A DNA stretch of 64,000 bases from Bigelowiella natans CCMP2755 (GCA_000320545.1 ADNK01003163.1:10001-74000); one strand, 5' to 3'; counted from the stretch's first letter, positions 51,161 through 60,605 are shown. The notes: generated by a model not told the origin, from the letters alone. Numbers and translations: made by a program.

Positions 51161-51499
51161 TAAAAGTGCAGGTGATAATGATTATTACCAGCGACGAGGT
51201 ATATGCATAATTTTGAATTTCCAAGAATCCGTATCATTACAGGTTAAAGAATGTGCTTGAACGATAGGTATGCTTGTCTGGCATTTCTATAGTGAGAGAA
51301 GAAGAATGTGTTCTATCATTTTTCTCGCGATGAAAACTAGACACATCTCGCCATCTGCAATGTAGAACTTAGGCTAATAATTTTGTACAAATAATGACGA
51401 TGCATCCTCGTATAGTTTTCTAATAATAACATTAGTATCTGCTGGGAAGTGTGATTCGTACCACTCGATCTCATCAGCCTCCTGCATGCGATGATGTGT

Positions 51500-51535
<36 letters not shown>

Positions 51536-52139
51536 CACACATGCGTGTGGAGCACGCCTCTCATGCACATGGTACATGCCTGATATCGCCTAACCTGATG
51601 ACGTCACTTGCGAGCAAATTTCCTTAGTTTGCAATTGCATCCATGCTGTGTGTATGCGAAGCAGCGCAAGCCATAGATTTCTATAGTGGACACAGCAATT
51701 CCATGTATGTATTACGTGGTGTCTATCATTTCTTAGCTGTGCAATGATGCAGGGGCGTAGTTGCGTCATGGACTGTTAATATATTTGACTCGCGATTTTT
51801 GATGGAGCGCCACTAGCGTCGCACGGTCGTGGCGGCACTGTCGCACATGCACACGTCAGATTGCACTTCCAGCTGCAGATGCAGCTAGTGTATCGCTAGA
51901 TCGTGAAACGAGTTTGCTTGCAGATCTGCATCTTTAGATCTCTAATCTTTTCTGCGCTGACGACTGCTGAAGCTCGACTACAAACTACGTGTCGCATGTA
52001 TGCGTACACCGCACCCACATTCTAACCATCATCCCAACTTTGTCATGAGGTGCACATACAAGCAGGCCTGTAAGCTTGTAATTGTACATGTTTCACCGTG
52101 TCGACAGTCTGCCCGCCTGTGTGTCATCTATCAACTAGC
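51161..52139. other. Intergenic with TGCA-rich island 5; pre-insertion target of the Copia element
   Basis: No gene recognised. A (TG)n tract lies at 51504-51531. From about 51540 the DNA shows the same tgcatg/cacgtc-rich texture as the other islands. It continues on the far side of the Copia element (58322-58730), so the retrotransposon landed inside this island. Confidence 0.45.
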
Positions 52140-52140
52140 A

Positions 52141-52145
52141 GTACG
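52141..52145. repeat. Target-site duplication, left copy
   Basis: GTACG directly outside the left LTR equals 58317-58321 outside the right LTR; 5 bp is the usual length for Copia. A sixth base (a) also matches but belongs to the LTR end on the right side. Confidence 0.85.
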
Positions 52146-52561
52146 TTTTAGCGGGCTTGCGGTAGCTGCTTAGCTTTTGTGCGCGGGACTGTGCTGATGT
52201 CACTGAGTGTCAACACGCGGTCCTGTGTGCGTTTGAATTGTGTTGATGACTTGTGACTTGCGCTGCATGCATGTGCGCATTGGGTTCCGGCGCATTCGCG
52301 AAGATTCTCGAATCTTCCAGAATTCTCTCGAATTCTCTGGAAGATTCTCGAAGCTTCCGGAATGCTCTCGAAGATTCTGGAAGATTCTCGAATCTTCCGG
52401 AATGTTCTCGAAGCTTCTGGAAGATTCTCGAAGCTTCTCGAAGATTCCCGAAGTTCTGAGAACTTCCATGCGCATGTGCGCAGCGCAGCGTGCAGCACGA
52501 GTGGACGTGCGCATGCTGCGACAGCTCCTTGATCGTGGGTGGCGCGGCCAGACCGCTGACA
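52146..52561 (-). repeat. Copia 3' LTR (416 bp)
   Basis: Read on the minus strand it starts TGTCAGCGGTC and ends CCCGCTAAAA; the 5' TG is typical, the 3' CA is not present. Identical by eye to 57901-58316. Confidence 0.92.
52294..52468. promoter_or_regulatory. Heat-shock-element-like array, 35 contiguous pentamers (3' LTR copy)
   Basis: Reading from attcg at 52294 to ttcca at 52468, every 5-bp step alternates nTTCn and nGAAn without a gap: 35 units, of which about 30 match exactly and 5 are one-step variants (CTC three times, TCT, TCC). This is the binding pattern of heat-shock factor trimers, which normally need three to six units. Confidence 0.85.
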
Positions 52562-52570
52562 CGCCCCCAT
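52562..52570 (-). other. Polypurine tract of the Copia element
   Basis: Minus strand ATGGGGGCG abuts the TG of the 3' LTR, the expected place for plus-strand DNA priming. The same word occurs twice more inside the 3' non-coding part (near 53390 and 53463). Confidence 0.65.
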
Positions 52571-52949
52571 GGACGTGGTGACCACGATCAGAGTGCTGAT
52601 GTGCACGTGCCATTTCTGCCATGGTGACAGAACTTTTGCACGGTGCTGCACATGGACGCCATTCCCAAAGGTTTCGGAGTCCGAATGGTTGGCAAAATTT
52701 TGCCGACCAAACATCGCACCACCAGACGCCTGAAACTCTGTGCAGAGGCACAAAATTCCCAGGCTTGCAACTGGGCAAGGTGCCATGGGCATGGTGCACT
52801 CCGAAATCGGCAGGAAAAATTCTTGCCTGACTGGGCAAGGTGCCACCATTTCGGTACGAACTGGGACTTGTCCAAAAAATTAATTTTTTAAACGACACCA
52901 GTGTGCTTCCAGAAAAAATTCTGGAATCCCTCACGTGCTTCCAGAAAAC

Positions 52950-52979
52950 ATTCTGGAACATTCTGGAACATTCTGGAAC
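52950..52979. promoter_or_regulatory. Second heat-shock-element-like cluster, 6 perfect pentamers
   Basis: Three tandem attctggaac words give six exact alternating TTC/GAA units, preceded by two looser TTC-GAA pairs (52907-52946). It lies in the element between pol and the 3' LTR. Confidence 0.7.
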
Positions 52980-53398
52980 ACCGATCTGGTTTCCCATAGT
53001 CAGGTCCCCAAATTTAGGAACTTCGATCGACCGTGCTTTTAACTCTTCACCTTGCCCCACCTCTTGTGATGAGGCGAGCTACGTACACGTCCACGTCCCC
53101 CAATGGAGCTCTTCCCTGAGAGACGAAATTGCGGGCTGGGCTCCAAATACTGTTGGCTGGCTGGGTTGCAGCCATGCCAGATCGAGAAGGAATGCCGAAG
53201 AGAATACAGTCTGCCTTCGTGGGTCTGAAGGCATCATACTCTGGTCATAGCGACATTGTTCTTCCACACCTCCACACAGGGAAGGCAGTTTTTTTCTGTC
53301 TTATTTATTTTTAATTTCGTAGGTATCTCGTAGTATATAGCCTTATATCTTGTTCTTGTTTTGTAGGTATCCTGTCTTTGTTCCACATTCGCCCCCAT

Positions 53399-53434
53399 GA
53401 TTGTGCAGTGTCTGGAAGACAGACACTGTGCAAT
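53399..53434. other. Perfect 15-bp hairpin in the Copia 3' non-coding region
   Basis: Arms attgtgcagtgtctg (53400-53414) and cagacactgtgcaat (53420-53434) enclose a 5-base loop. It sits between two acattcgcccccat words, 71 bp apart. Confidence 0.85.
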
Positions 53435-53620
53435 TATATAATCCATAGCGTAATTTACATTCGCCCCCATCGGAGCTGTGCACATAGCTGTGCATATAGT
53501 CCATAGTAAGATACGCAAGGAAAGGTACACACATATAAAGATGTGTGCCATTAAAACCTTGCAGCCTATATGTTCATATGTTGTAGGTTTCTAGATGGAC
53601 GTGGGGCTTTTATAGGGCGT

Positions 53621-56341
53621 CTAAGCGGACGTGGGGCCGACAAGGCGAGGGAGCTTGTAAGGTAGAGCCTTTGTTGTTATTTTTCTTTTTCTGGTGCCTT
53701 GTAGCATGATGGTTAGTTTTTCTCTGTATGATATAGGGAACAAGAAATCACAGTGTTTCTTGTTGCTAGGTCCTGGTAGAGCCTTGGTAAGTATATCAGC
53801 GGGATTGTCCTCCCCAGGTATTTTGTTTATGCAGATCTGCTTGGTTTGATAGTTATCACGAACATTGTGATATTCTATCCTTATGTTCTTGCCTTTCTGT
53901 GTGAATCCAGGCTTGGCTGCAATGGAGATAGCTGCTTGAGAGTCACAATACACAGGTACAGGGTTCGGTATTTTCATTTTTAACTCCTGTAGTAACTGAG
54001 TGACATACACTAACTCTCTGCATATATCTGATAATGCTATGTACTCAGCCTCGCCACTGGACATAGCAACGACCTTTTGCTTGTTGCTCTTCCAGACAAC
54101 AGGTGCGTTGCTTAGCGATATGAAATATCCTGAATATGATTTACCCGTTTTCTTGCAGGTCTTCCAGGAAGCATCGACGTAGGCTTTAAGCTCAGGTTTG
54201 GACGCTGCTTTAAAGGTAATTCTTTTGTCCTTTGTGTTGACCAGATATTGTAGTAAGCGCACTGCAGCGATGTAGTGTATAGTTCTAGGATCTTGACTGT
54301 AGGAAGCTAGACGAGATAGAGTGTAGCAGATGTCTGGCCTAGTAGCCACCGCTGCATACATTGCTGCTCCTATGATGGATCTGTATGCCTTCTGATCTAC
54401 TTTTTCATGTTCCACGTATTCGTCTAACTTTGATCCTGTTATCATTGGTGTTTTTGCTCTTTTCGTAGGCGTGATATCATACTTCTGGGCGAGTCTGGTG
54501 AGGTAATCTTCCTGCGATATCCAATAGTTTCCCTCATTGTCGCTACCAACTCTTATGCCCAGTGTTTTCTTTAGCTCGCCTTCATCGCGAAACTCAAACT
54601 TGTCGCCTATTCGCTTCATGACAAAGTCCAGGTCTTTCTTATCTTGATATGCTATGCATATGTCATCCACGAAACATGACAATATGATGATTCTTCCTTG
54701 TCTGTGCATTATCATTAGGCAAGGATCGGAGTAAAGCTGGACGAAGCCAATGGCGTTGAGATGCTCGAGCAAGGTAAGGCTGAATATTGCACTTGCTTGT
54801 GTCAGCCCATAAATGCTTTTATTTACCAGTAGGGCTAGTGGAAGGCCACTGTTGTATAGCCGGATTTCATCAGGTGTCTTCGGCTTCCACCCTTTAGGTA
54901 TTTCCATGTATACTTTACAGTCCATCTTTCCAGTTAGGAAAGCTGTAAGTATATCTATCCCGTGTAGTTTTAGCTTGAGGATAGATGCTATGGCTAACAT
55001 TATCCGAAAACTATTTAGGGACAACGTCGGGGAATAAGAGAAGAAGGAGTCTTCTCCCGGGATCTGCGTGAACCCTCGCGCGACCAGCCTTGACTTATAC
55101 CGAATGGTATAGTCTACATTTATTTTCTTCTTGAATACCCATTTAGATGTAACGAAATTTGTATCCTTAGGTCGCACTACCAGCGTAAACGTTCCAAGTT
55201 TTCGAAGCTGGTGCAGTTCCTCTTCCGTAGAAGGTATCCAATGCTTCTTATCATCTCCTGTGATTGCATCGTCATACGTCTTAGGAAGGTCCTCGATCTC
55301 ATGTACTGATGGAGCTTTTATATTCATCAGGCGGTCGTAATAGCTACCAAGTATTCCGTAACGAATACCAGGTACTCCCCTATTTTCTCTATTCGACCTT
55401 CGAGGCTTACTTTTTGCTTTTGTTTCAGGCCCACCATCCTCTGGCAACTCGTCAGTTGCACTGGATGGTTCGGGGGCGTCCGCGTCGGCAGGACCTTCTG
55501 GATAAAGGTACGCCAAAGCCGAATCACTAACTTTGTTTCTCTTCAGCGAAGGAAACTTAAACACTGTGTGGTACCATTTAGTTACACGGACTCTTTTAAT
55601 TTTCAGCGTCTTCGTGGCGACGAGAAAAGTACCAAATCTATCGTCATATCCCAACATACGTACGTATTCACCTCTAGCACCCATACCACCTGCAGGTCGG
55701 AGTTCCTTGTCAATGTGGTTTACTCCGATGCATCCCCAGGTAGTTAGATTCTTTAGATTTGGTTGCTCATGGTGCAGTAGTTCTTTAGGCGTTTTTCTAC
55801 CAGGTGTGCTGCGATGTGAGGTGACGTTGTGGAGATATGCTGCAGTCTGAGCTGCGTAGGACCAGTATCCGACCGGTAAGCGTGCATGTTCTAACATAGC
55901 TCTTGTTTTCGCCATGATAGTCTGTATGTGACGCTCGGACATTCCATTTTGCTCAGGTGTTCGGGCGGTGCTAGGAACCCATTTTATTCCTTCGGAGGTG
56001 AGCCAGCTATGTAGCTTTGCGCTCATATATTCACCTCCACCATCCGATCTGAATTCGTCTATGCTTCCACAACCTGGAAGCTTTCTGATGTGCTTTATGA
56101 ACTGTATGGTTTTCTGCGTAACTTCGCTTTTCTTTCTCAAGAGCTCCAAGGTAACCCACCTTGTTCCTTCATGTACGAATATTACGAAATACTTGTAACC
56201 ATCCATGCTGTTAGGCATGGTCTTTACATCAGAGTGAATTCTATTCCACATCCGGTTTTTCTTGTGGATAACAGGTACACATTTTTGTTTCTTTTTGACA
56301 GCATCGTTCTCAATCTTTGCTTTATTCCGATGCTGTTTCAT
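53621..56341 (-). CDS. Copia pol: integrase, reverse transcriptase, RNase H
   Basis: 906 residues, no stop. The integrase core has Asp in IHSDVKTMPNSMDGYKYF, Asp in FRSDGGGEY and Glu in TPEQNGMSERH (the DDE triad). Reverse transcriptase shows KSRLVARGFTQIPG, the LHGIDILTAFLTGKM segment with its Asp, and the active box CFVDDICIAY. RNase H has KAYVDASW, AMSSGEAEYIAL and VPVYCDSQAA, giving its acidic residues. All catalytic positions I can check are intact. The frame is +1 relative to gag and overlaps it by 20 nt. What is missing is the zinc-binding HHCC pre-integrase module that normally lies between protease and integrase core: the ORF begins only about 40 residues before the first catalytic Asp. 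Confidence 0.92.
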   Translation of the reverse strand: MKQHRNKAKIENDAVKKKQKCVPVIHKKNRMWNRIHSDVKTMPNSMDGYKYFVIFVHEGTRWVTLELLRKKSEVTQKTIQFIKHIRKLPGCGSIDEFRSDGGGEYMSAKLHSWLTSEGIKWVPSTARTPEQNGMSERHIQTIMAKTRAMLEHARLPVGYWSYAAQTAAYLHNVTSHRSTPGRKTPKELLHHEQPNLKNLTTWGCIGVNHIDKELRPAGGMGARGEYVRMLGYDDRFGTFLVATKTLKIKRVRVTKWYHTVFKFPSLKRNKVSDSALAYLYPEGPADADAPEPSSATDELPEDGGPETKAKSKPRRSNRENRGVPGIRYGILGSYYDRLMNIKAPSVHEIEDLPKTYDDAITGDDKKHWIPSTEEELHQLRKLGTFTLVVRPKDTNFVTSKWVFKKKINVDYTIRYKSRLVARGFTQIPGEDSFFSYSPTLSLNSFRIMLAIASILKLKLHGIDILTAFLTGKMDCKVYMEIPKGWKPKTPDEIRLYNSGLPLALLVNKSIYGLTQASAIFSLTLLEHLNAIGFVQLYSDPCLMIMHRQGRIIILSCFVDDICIAYQDKKDLDFVMKRIGDKFEFRDEGELKKTLGIRVGSDNEGNYWISQEDYLTRLAQKYDITPTKRAKTPMITGSKLDEYVEHEKVDQKAYRSIIGAAMYAAVATRPDICYTLSRLASYSQDPRTIHYIAAVRLLQYLVNTKDKRITFKAASKPELKAYVDASWKTCKKTGKSYSGYFISLSNAPVVWKSNKQKVVAMSSGEAEYIALSDICRELVYVTQLLQELKMKIPNPVPVYCDSQAAISIAAKPGFTQKGKNIRIEYHNVRDNYQTKQICINKIPGEDNPADILTKALPGPSNKKHCDFLFPISYREKLTIMLQGTRKRKITTKALPYKLPRLVGPTSA

Positions 56342-57641
56342 CCTTTCTTGGGCTGACTAGTCTGTTTAGAGAGATCACATTGCCTGCAGCTTCTTCAGAG
56401 TACAAAGCTCCTTGTAGAACAATTTTGTGCATCTTTCCTTGCTTGTTTTTTGTAGTTAGTTTGACGTCGCCTGCATAATTCACAAAGAATCCTGTCCCAT
56501 CTTTGCCAACTTCTATGTATCGTGGTTGAATAGGTTTCAACTCGTTGAAGAAGTCGCGGTCGCAGAAGAAGTGGTTGTTGGCTCCGCTGTCGAGAAGGAT
56601 CAAAGGCTTATGGTTGTACTTCAGCGTTTGCAGGTAAGAATTGTCGCGTGCCATCTTATTAATGTAAGAGGGTCTTTGGGAAGGGGAGCCATGATCAATA
56701 AAAGAATAGTGTTTTCCTTTGTTCTGCTTGCCTTCATCTCTCATCTTGTTTCTGCATTCCTTTTCCCAATGTCCTTTCTTGCCACAGTAATGGCATTTTG
56801 TTCTTTTCTTTAAGTTCAAGAAATAGTCTTCTCTCTTTTGCTTCTTGGAATTGTCTTGATATGCTTCGCTGTTGTATCTGTTCTTTCCCTTTTTGAATTT
56901 CCTCTTGTAGGTCTTCAGCTGACCTGTAAGTTCGTTTAGCCTTTTCTCCAAGCCATCGTACATCTTCACGTATTTGTGTTCTGCACTGGTGTGTCCTGCA
57001 TGTTTCTTTGAAGGTCTCTGCCCGTCATCTAATGATCGGGAGTTTATGTGGGAGCGGATCATGTCCACTGCAGAGTCGAAGGTAACATCTTTCTTGTTGT
57101 TGATGACTGTAACTATAGTCTCGTATTTTTCGCTAGGTACAAGTCCTCGAAGTAGAGTGGCAAGCGCTTGGTTGTCGGAGTACCCTTCGTGCTGTGCCCG
57201 AAGTCTTCTGATCGTCGAGTCAAGGTCAGAATGATACTTTGTGAAGTCTCCATTGTACTGACCCATGTTTATATCACTTAGTTTCGAATAAAGTTTCCTG
57301 ACGGCTACAGGATTGGTAGGCTCGTACTTCTCCAGCAAGGCTGCTAAGGTAACTGCTACGTCTTTGGGTTTTCCTTCGAGTAGATCGAAGAATTTGTCAG
57401 GAAGGGTAGCAGTGAGGAAGAATCTTCCTCTCTTTCTTTTGTTTATCTTTTCTTGTGATCCTCTTCCTTCAGGTTTGGGATTGAGGATATCGAATTGCTC
57501 CGGGGATAGCTTGAGTACTTCTCGTCGGTGAGCGGGGTCGGTGCGTACATTGACTTCTGTCACCTTTCCTTCTATTTCTATGTTGACATTGAAGCATGAT
57601 TCCAAATCCGCTGCTTCAAAGGCAGACATTAGCTTGTACAT
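56322..57641 (-). CDS. Copia gag with zinc knuckle and aspartic protease
   Basis: 439 residues from the first Met in frame. It holds a helical capsid-like region (KLYSKLSDINMGQYNGDF, LATLLRGLVPSEKYETIV), a nucleocapsid knuckle CHYCGKKGHWEKEC (C-x2-C-x4-H-x4-C), and a protease with the active-site motif LLDSGANNHFF. A good upstream start MSEKQIDSLLK near 57717 is out of frame because of an A7 run (57682-57688 on the plus strand); one A less would join it to FTLKYDGSNY and to this ORF. Gag ends SPRKDETASE where pol begins. Confidence 0.88.
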   Translation of the reverse strand: MYKLMSAFEAADLESCFNVNIEIEGKVTEVNVRTDPAHRREVLKLSPEQFDILNPKPEGRGSQEKINKRKRGRFFLTATLPDKFFDLLEGKPKDVAVTLAALLEKYEPTNPVAVRKLYSKLSDINMGQYNGDFTKYHSDLDSTIRRLRAQHEGYSDNQALATLLRGLVPSEKYETIVTVINNKKDVTFDSAVDMIRSHINSRSLDDGQRPSKKHAGHTSAEHKYVKMYDGLEKRLNELTGQLKTYKRKFKKGKNRYNSEAYQDNSKKQKREDYFLNLKKRTKCHYCGKKGHWEKECRNKMRDEGKQNKGKHYSFIDHGSPSQRPSYINKMARDNSYLQTLKYNHKPLILLDSGANNHFFCDRDFFNELKPIQPRYIEVGKDGTGFFVNYAGDVKLTTKNKQGKMHKIVLQGALYSEEAAGNVISLNRLVSPRKDETASE

Positions 57642-57889
57642 GTAGGGCTTGTAGTTGCTACCATCGTACTTGAGGGTGAAGTTTTTTTAGTAGGGAGTCT
57701 ATCTGCTTTTCTGACATGTTGTTTCGTTCCTATTTTCTTTGTTTTTCAGTGCTTTGGAGGCTTGACCGAAGATTGGCTGAGGGAATGCTGTTGTCGCTTT
57801 CAGTTCCTTCTTCTGGAAGGATGTAGCTGAAGGGGGGTGGGGGGTTGCTTGGTTCTTTTCTGAGTTGGTTCTCTAGCAAGTCCTCTTGA

Positions 57890-57900
57890 GGCTCATAACC
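57890..57900 (-). other. Primer-binding site, half-tRNA type (initiator Met anticodon loop)
   Basis: The 11 bases next to the 5' LT R border read GGTTATGAGCC on the minus strand. Their complement GGCTCATAACC equals the anticodon stem-loop of yeast initiator tRNA-Met (anticodon CAT). Copia of Drosophila and Ty5 use the same internal tRNA region rather than the 3' CCA end. Confidence 0.75.
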
Positions 57901-58316
57901 TTTTAGCGGGCTTGCGGTAGCTGCTTAGCTTTTGTGCGCGGGACTGTGCTGATGTCACTGAGTGTCAACACGCGGTCCTGTGTGCGTTTGAATTGTGTTG
58001 ATGACTTGTGACTTGCGCTGCATGCATGTGCGCATTGGGTTCCGGCGCATTCGCGAAGATTCTCGAATCTTCCAGAATTCTCTCGAATTCTCTGGAAGAT
58101 TCTCGAAGCTTCCGGAATGCTCTCGAAGATTCTGGAAGATTCTCGAATCTTCCGGAATGTTCTCGAAGCTTCTGGAAGATTCTCGAAGCTTCTCGAAGAT
58201 TCCCGAAGTTCTGAGAACTTCCATGCGCATGTGCGCAGCGCAGCGTGCAGCACGAGTGGACGTGCGCATGCTGCGACAGCTCCTTGATCGTGGGTGGCGC
58301 GGCCAGACCGCTGACA
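57901..58316 (-). repeat. Copia 5' LTR (416 bp)
   Basis: Same sequence as 52146-52561 with an offset of 5755; drives transcription of the element towards lower coordinates. Confidence 0.92.
58049..58223. promoter_or_regulatory. Heat-shock-element-like array, 35 contiguous pentamers (5' LTR copy)
   Basis: Copy of the array at 52294-52468. On the coding (minus) strand it occupies about nt 94-268 of the LTR, the position expected for a U3 enhancer upstream of the transcription start. Confidence 0.85.
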
Positions 58317-58321
58317 GTACG
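58317..58321. repeat. Target-site duplication, right copy
   Basis: GTACG, equal to 52141-52145. Confidence 0.85.
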
Positions 58322-58935
58322 TGCATCCGCACTGCTGACACAACCTGCTTGTGGCAGTCTAGCGGTGCTTGCTGTCAACAATGCAGAGAGTGGCTCGCGA
58401 ACTCATCGCATTCTAGCATTATATTGTCACAGCATCGCATGGGATGACGACTCAAACGCGAGAAATGTTGCTGCCGGCTTATTACACTTGATCGTTGTGC
58501 ATGATGCTCTATCGCAAGAATTACGCTAGCAGCCTCGCTCGCGCCATGCAGTGCTGTCACCGTGCATGTGATTGTTGTTGGTCGTGTGGGGGTACGTCGT
58601 CTATTGGCTTGACGCGCTACTACATAAGGCTGGTAAGCGGGCAGAGAAAAACGCACGTTGTGTGCCTTCGATTCTGCATAGTTTGTGCTGTGGTGTACCA
58701 ATTAAAGGAGGCAGCATCAATGCTATAATGTCCTAACGACATGAAAGCTTCTTAAAACATAAGCTCCATCATCATCATCATCATCATCATTATTATCATC
58801 ACATGTATGATAGAGCCACATGGGACTCAAGATGTATTAGAATACACTGTTAATATTTAACAACCCATTTATCATCATGTGTTCTGGATGAAGAACTTCA
58901 GCAGTAAATCATCTATTTTAAAATGATGATGACTG
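58322..58935. other. Right flank of the Copia insertion
   Basis: Continuation of TGCA-rich island 5 to about 58730, then an (ATC)n tract at 58768-58799 and the 3' flank of the next gene. No gene recognised. Confidence 0.4.
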
Positions 58936-60605
58936 CTAGAGGTATGCACCTTTCGCAACAACACCAACACTGTCCTCCTTCCCGATATCACCGAGAACAT
59001 CATTTTGAAGGAGTAGTACCTCCTTTCTGTCCGCTGATTCGAATCGAGAAGCTGTAAGCATCCTCCAACACCAATTGCAATAATGAAGAACACCATTATC
59101 TTGATCTCCTGCCGTATGGCCTCCTTCCCCTCGTATCGGCACTTTCGTGTAGTACAGGTTAACTACCATGAGAGCAATGATGATCCATCCCTCTAGATCC
59201 AACAGGAAATTGTAATGATTGGCATTGTTGTGATAGATGGGGCTGTACCGTGAGTTCCTGGACGACACAAGTTCTCTCACTAAGAGGATACCCGTAAAAA
59301 TGCACAACAACAAATCCACAAATGCAAATGACAACAGCCATAAAAATCGTGAACGTAAATTTCTGAAATCATCCAGGCCTTGACCATCATCGACTCCTTC
59401 CTCGTAATTCAGGCTGCTGTGCCGATGGCTGTGATGATGTTGCTGCTGCTGCTGCTGCTCTCCTCTTTCTCCTACATCTGGGTCAACATTGCTGCTTTTA
59501 CTGCCCTCTTTCTTAGTATAGAGCATGATGAAACTAATGAGTCGATATGCCTTTAGAAATACTACAGCCTCCACACCGCAGAGAAACAGGAACCGCCCAA
59601 TCGTTTGTACGGTCGTAGGGGCAGCTATAGTGTCAGTCGCCACGAGGTATAGAGTCCCAGTCAACTCCGTGAACGTGAACATCACACTTGGAACGATGTT
59701 TAAAGAGAAGAAGAACAAGAAGCAGAACAAGCAGAAGAAGAACAAACAACAAAAAGAAGTACTGTTCAAATTCGAATAATGGCGTATTTGTATCAGGGAA
59801 AGTAAGGGGCAGAGTCACTCTCTCCAGCCTTAACATCATTTTTGTCATTGTCTTGATATCTCATTCATTATCATTCATAAGCATTCAAGATATCATTATT
59901 ATTTTTTATGTCGTCTCTTAGCTCTGAGTTGTCGTTGTCATATTAAGAACGCAGTGTTTTTATTTTTCCCGCTCAATTTCTACAGTATTCACACCAACCC
60001 CGCGGCAAGAAATGGCATCGAAAGCTTCTTTATTTGGTGATTATCGCTACCGAGGACATATCTACGATAGAAAAGCACAGGCAGTAGAAGTTTATGTGTA
60101 AGTAGTAGCGACTATAAAGTGTATTTCCCAACTAACCCACAAATAAATAATACAGCCCTTATTTCTTCTGTTCTAATCTCAAGAACATAGTGCTTTTGCT
60201 AAGCGCGTATATAGTTGTCGGTTTTTGTGTGCCTGTATCGTTATTTAATTTCCGCCCCCTCTTTCTTGTTCGCTTACAATATTACTTACTAGCTAGCACT
60301 TGTTGTTACTACCTGATTTGAGACGAGAGCATTTCAGCGATACACACGTCTTGCCAGCCAATAGTAAGTACGAGAATCCCATCGAATAGAATATAGGCTC
60401 TCCAGTCATCCAGTAAAAGTTTATGCTTTGTTCCAAACCGTAAGAACGCGAAAAGACACACGAAAATGTGTATCCATTGTAGTCTACGACGGAACCTATC
60501 CCGGGAGGGGGAGAGGAGGTACGTCACTCCTTTTACGCCAAGTATTACCACACCAGCGAGCTTCAAGCTGTCAGATATTTGCCAGTCGGTGTGTGCCGTT
60601 GTCAT
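58936..60605 (-). CDS. Multi-pass membrane protein, 2 exons (hypothetical)
   Basis: Exons 60605-60313 and 59761-58936 join in phase (AG|T) across a 551-bp intron to give 372 residues ending KGAYL. About seven hydrophobic segments are visible: LAGVVILGVKGVTYLL, WIHIFVCLFAFL, ILFDGILVLTIGW, a Cys/Phe/Leu-rich stretch at the start of exon 2, FLFLCGVEAVVFLKAY, LLSFAFVDLLLCIFTGILLV, and WIIIALMVVNLYY. A cytosolic-type loop with polyglutamine and polyhistidine lies between the fifth and sixth. No signature for channel, receptor or transporter families is seen. The internal frame was taken from the acceptor at 59762-59764, not from an ATG. Confidence 0.7.
60012..60097 (+). other. Candidate first exon on the plus strand inside the intron of the membrane-protein gene
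   Basis: ATG at 60012 opens MASKASLFGDYRYRGHIYDR and runs 86 nt to a strong donor (GTAAGTAG). No follow-on exon was identified; it could be chance. Confidence 0.2.

Larger units (their letters stand above)
52146..58316 (-). mobile_element. Copia (Ty1/Copia) LTR retrotransposon, young insertion
   Basis: Full structure on the minus strand: 5' LTR 58316-57901, primer-binding site 57900-57890, gag with protease 57641-56322, pol (integrase, reverse transcriptase, RNase H) 56341-53621, polypurine tract 52570-52562, 3' LTR 52561-52146, and a 5-bp GTACG target duplication outside. Domain order integrase before reverse transcriptase defines Copia. The LTRs show no difference I can find over about 416 bp, which implies recent insertion. 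Coding integrity is not perfect: the gag start has a one-base shift in an A7 run, the gag and pol frames are offset, and the His/Cys part of the pre-integrase region is missing. About 1 kb of non-coding sequence separates pol from the 3' LTR. Each LTR carries a huge heat-shock-element-like array. Confidence 0.95.

Noticed and set aside
52200-53060. Long minus- and plus-strand open frames over the left LTR (up to 286 codons), repeated over the right LTR
   Set aside because: They stay open because the 5-bp GAA/TTC array rarely makes stops in any frame; the peptides are repeats of ESSRSFENLPE or ILESSRILSN type in several frames at once.
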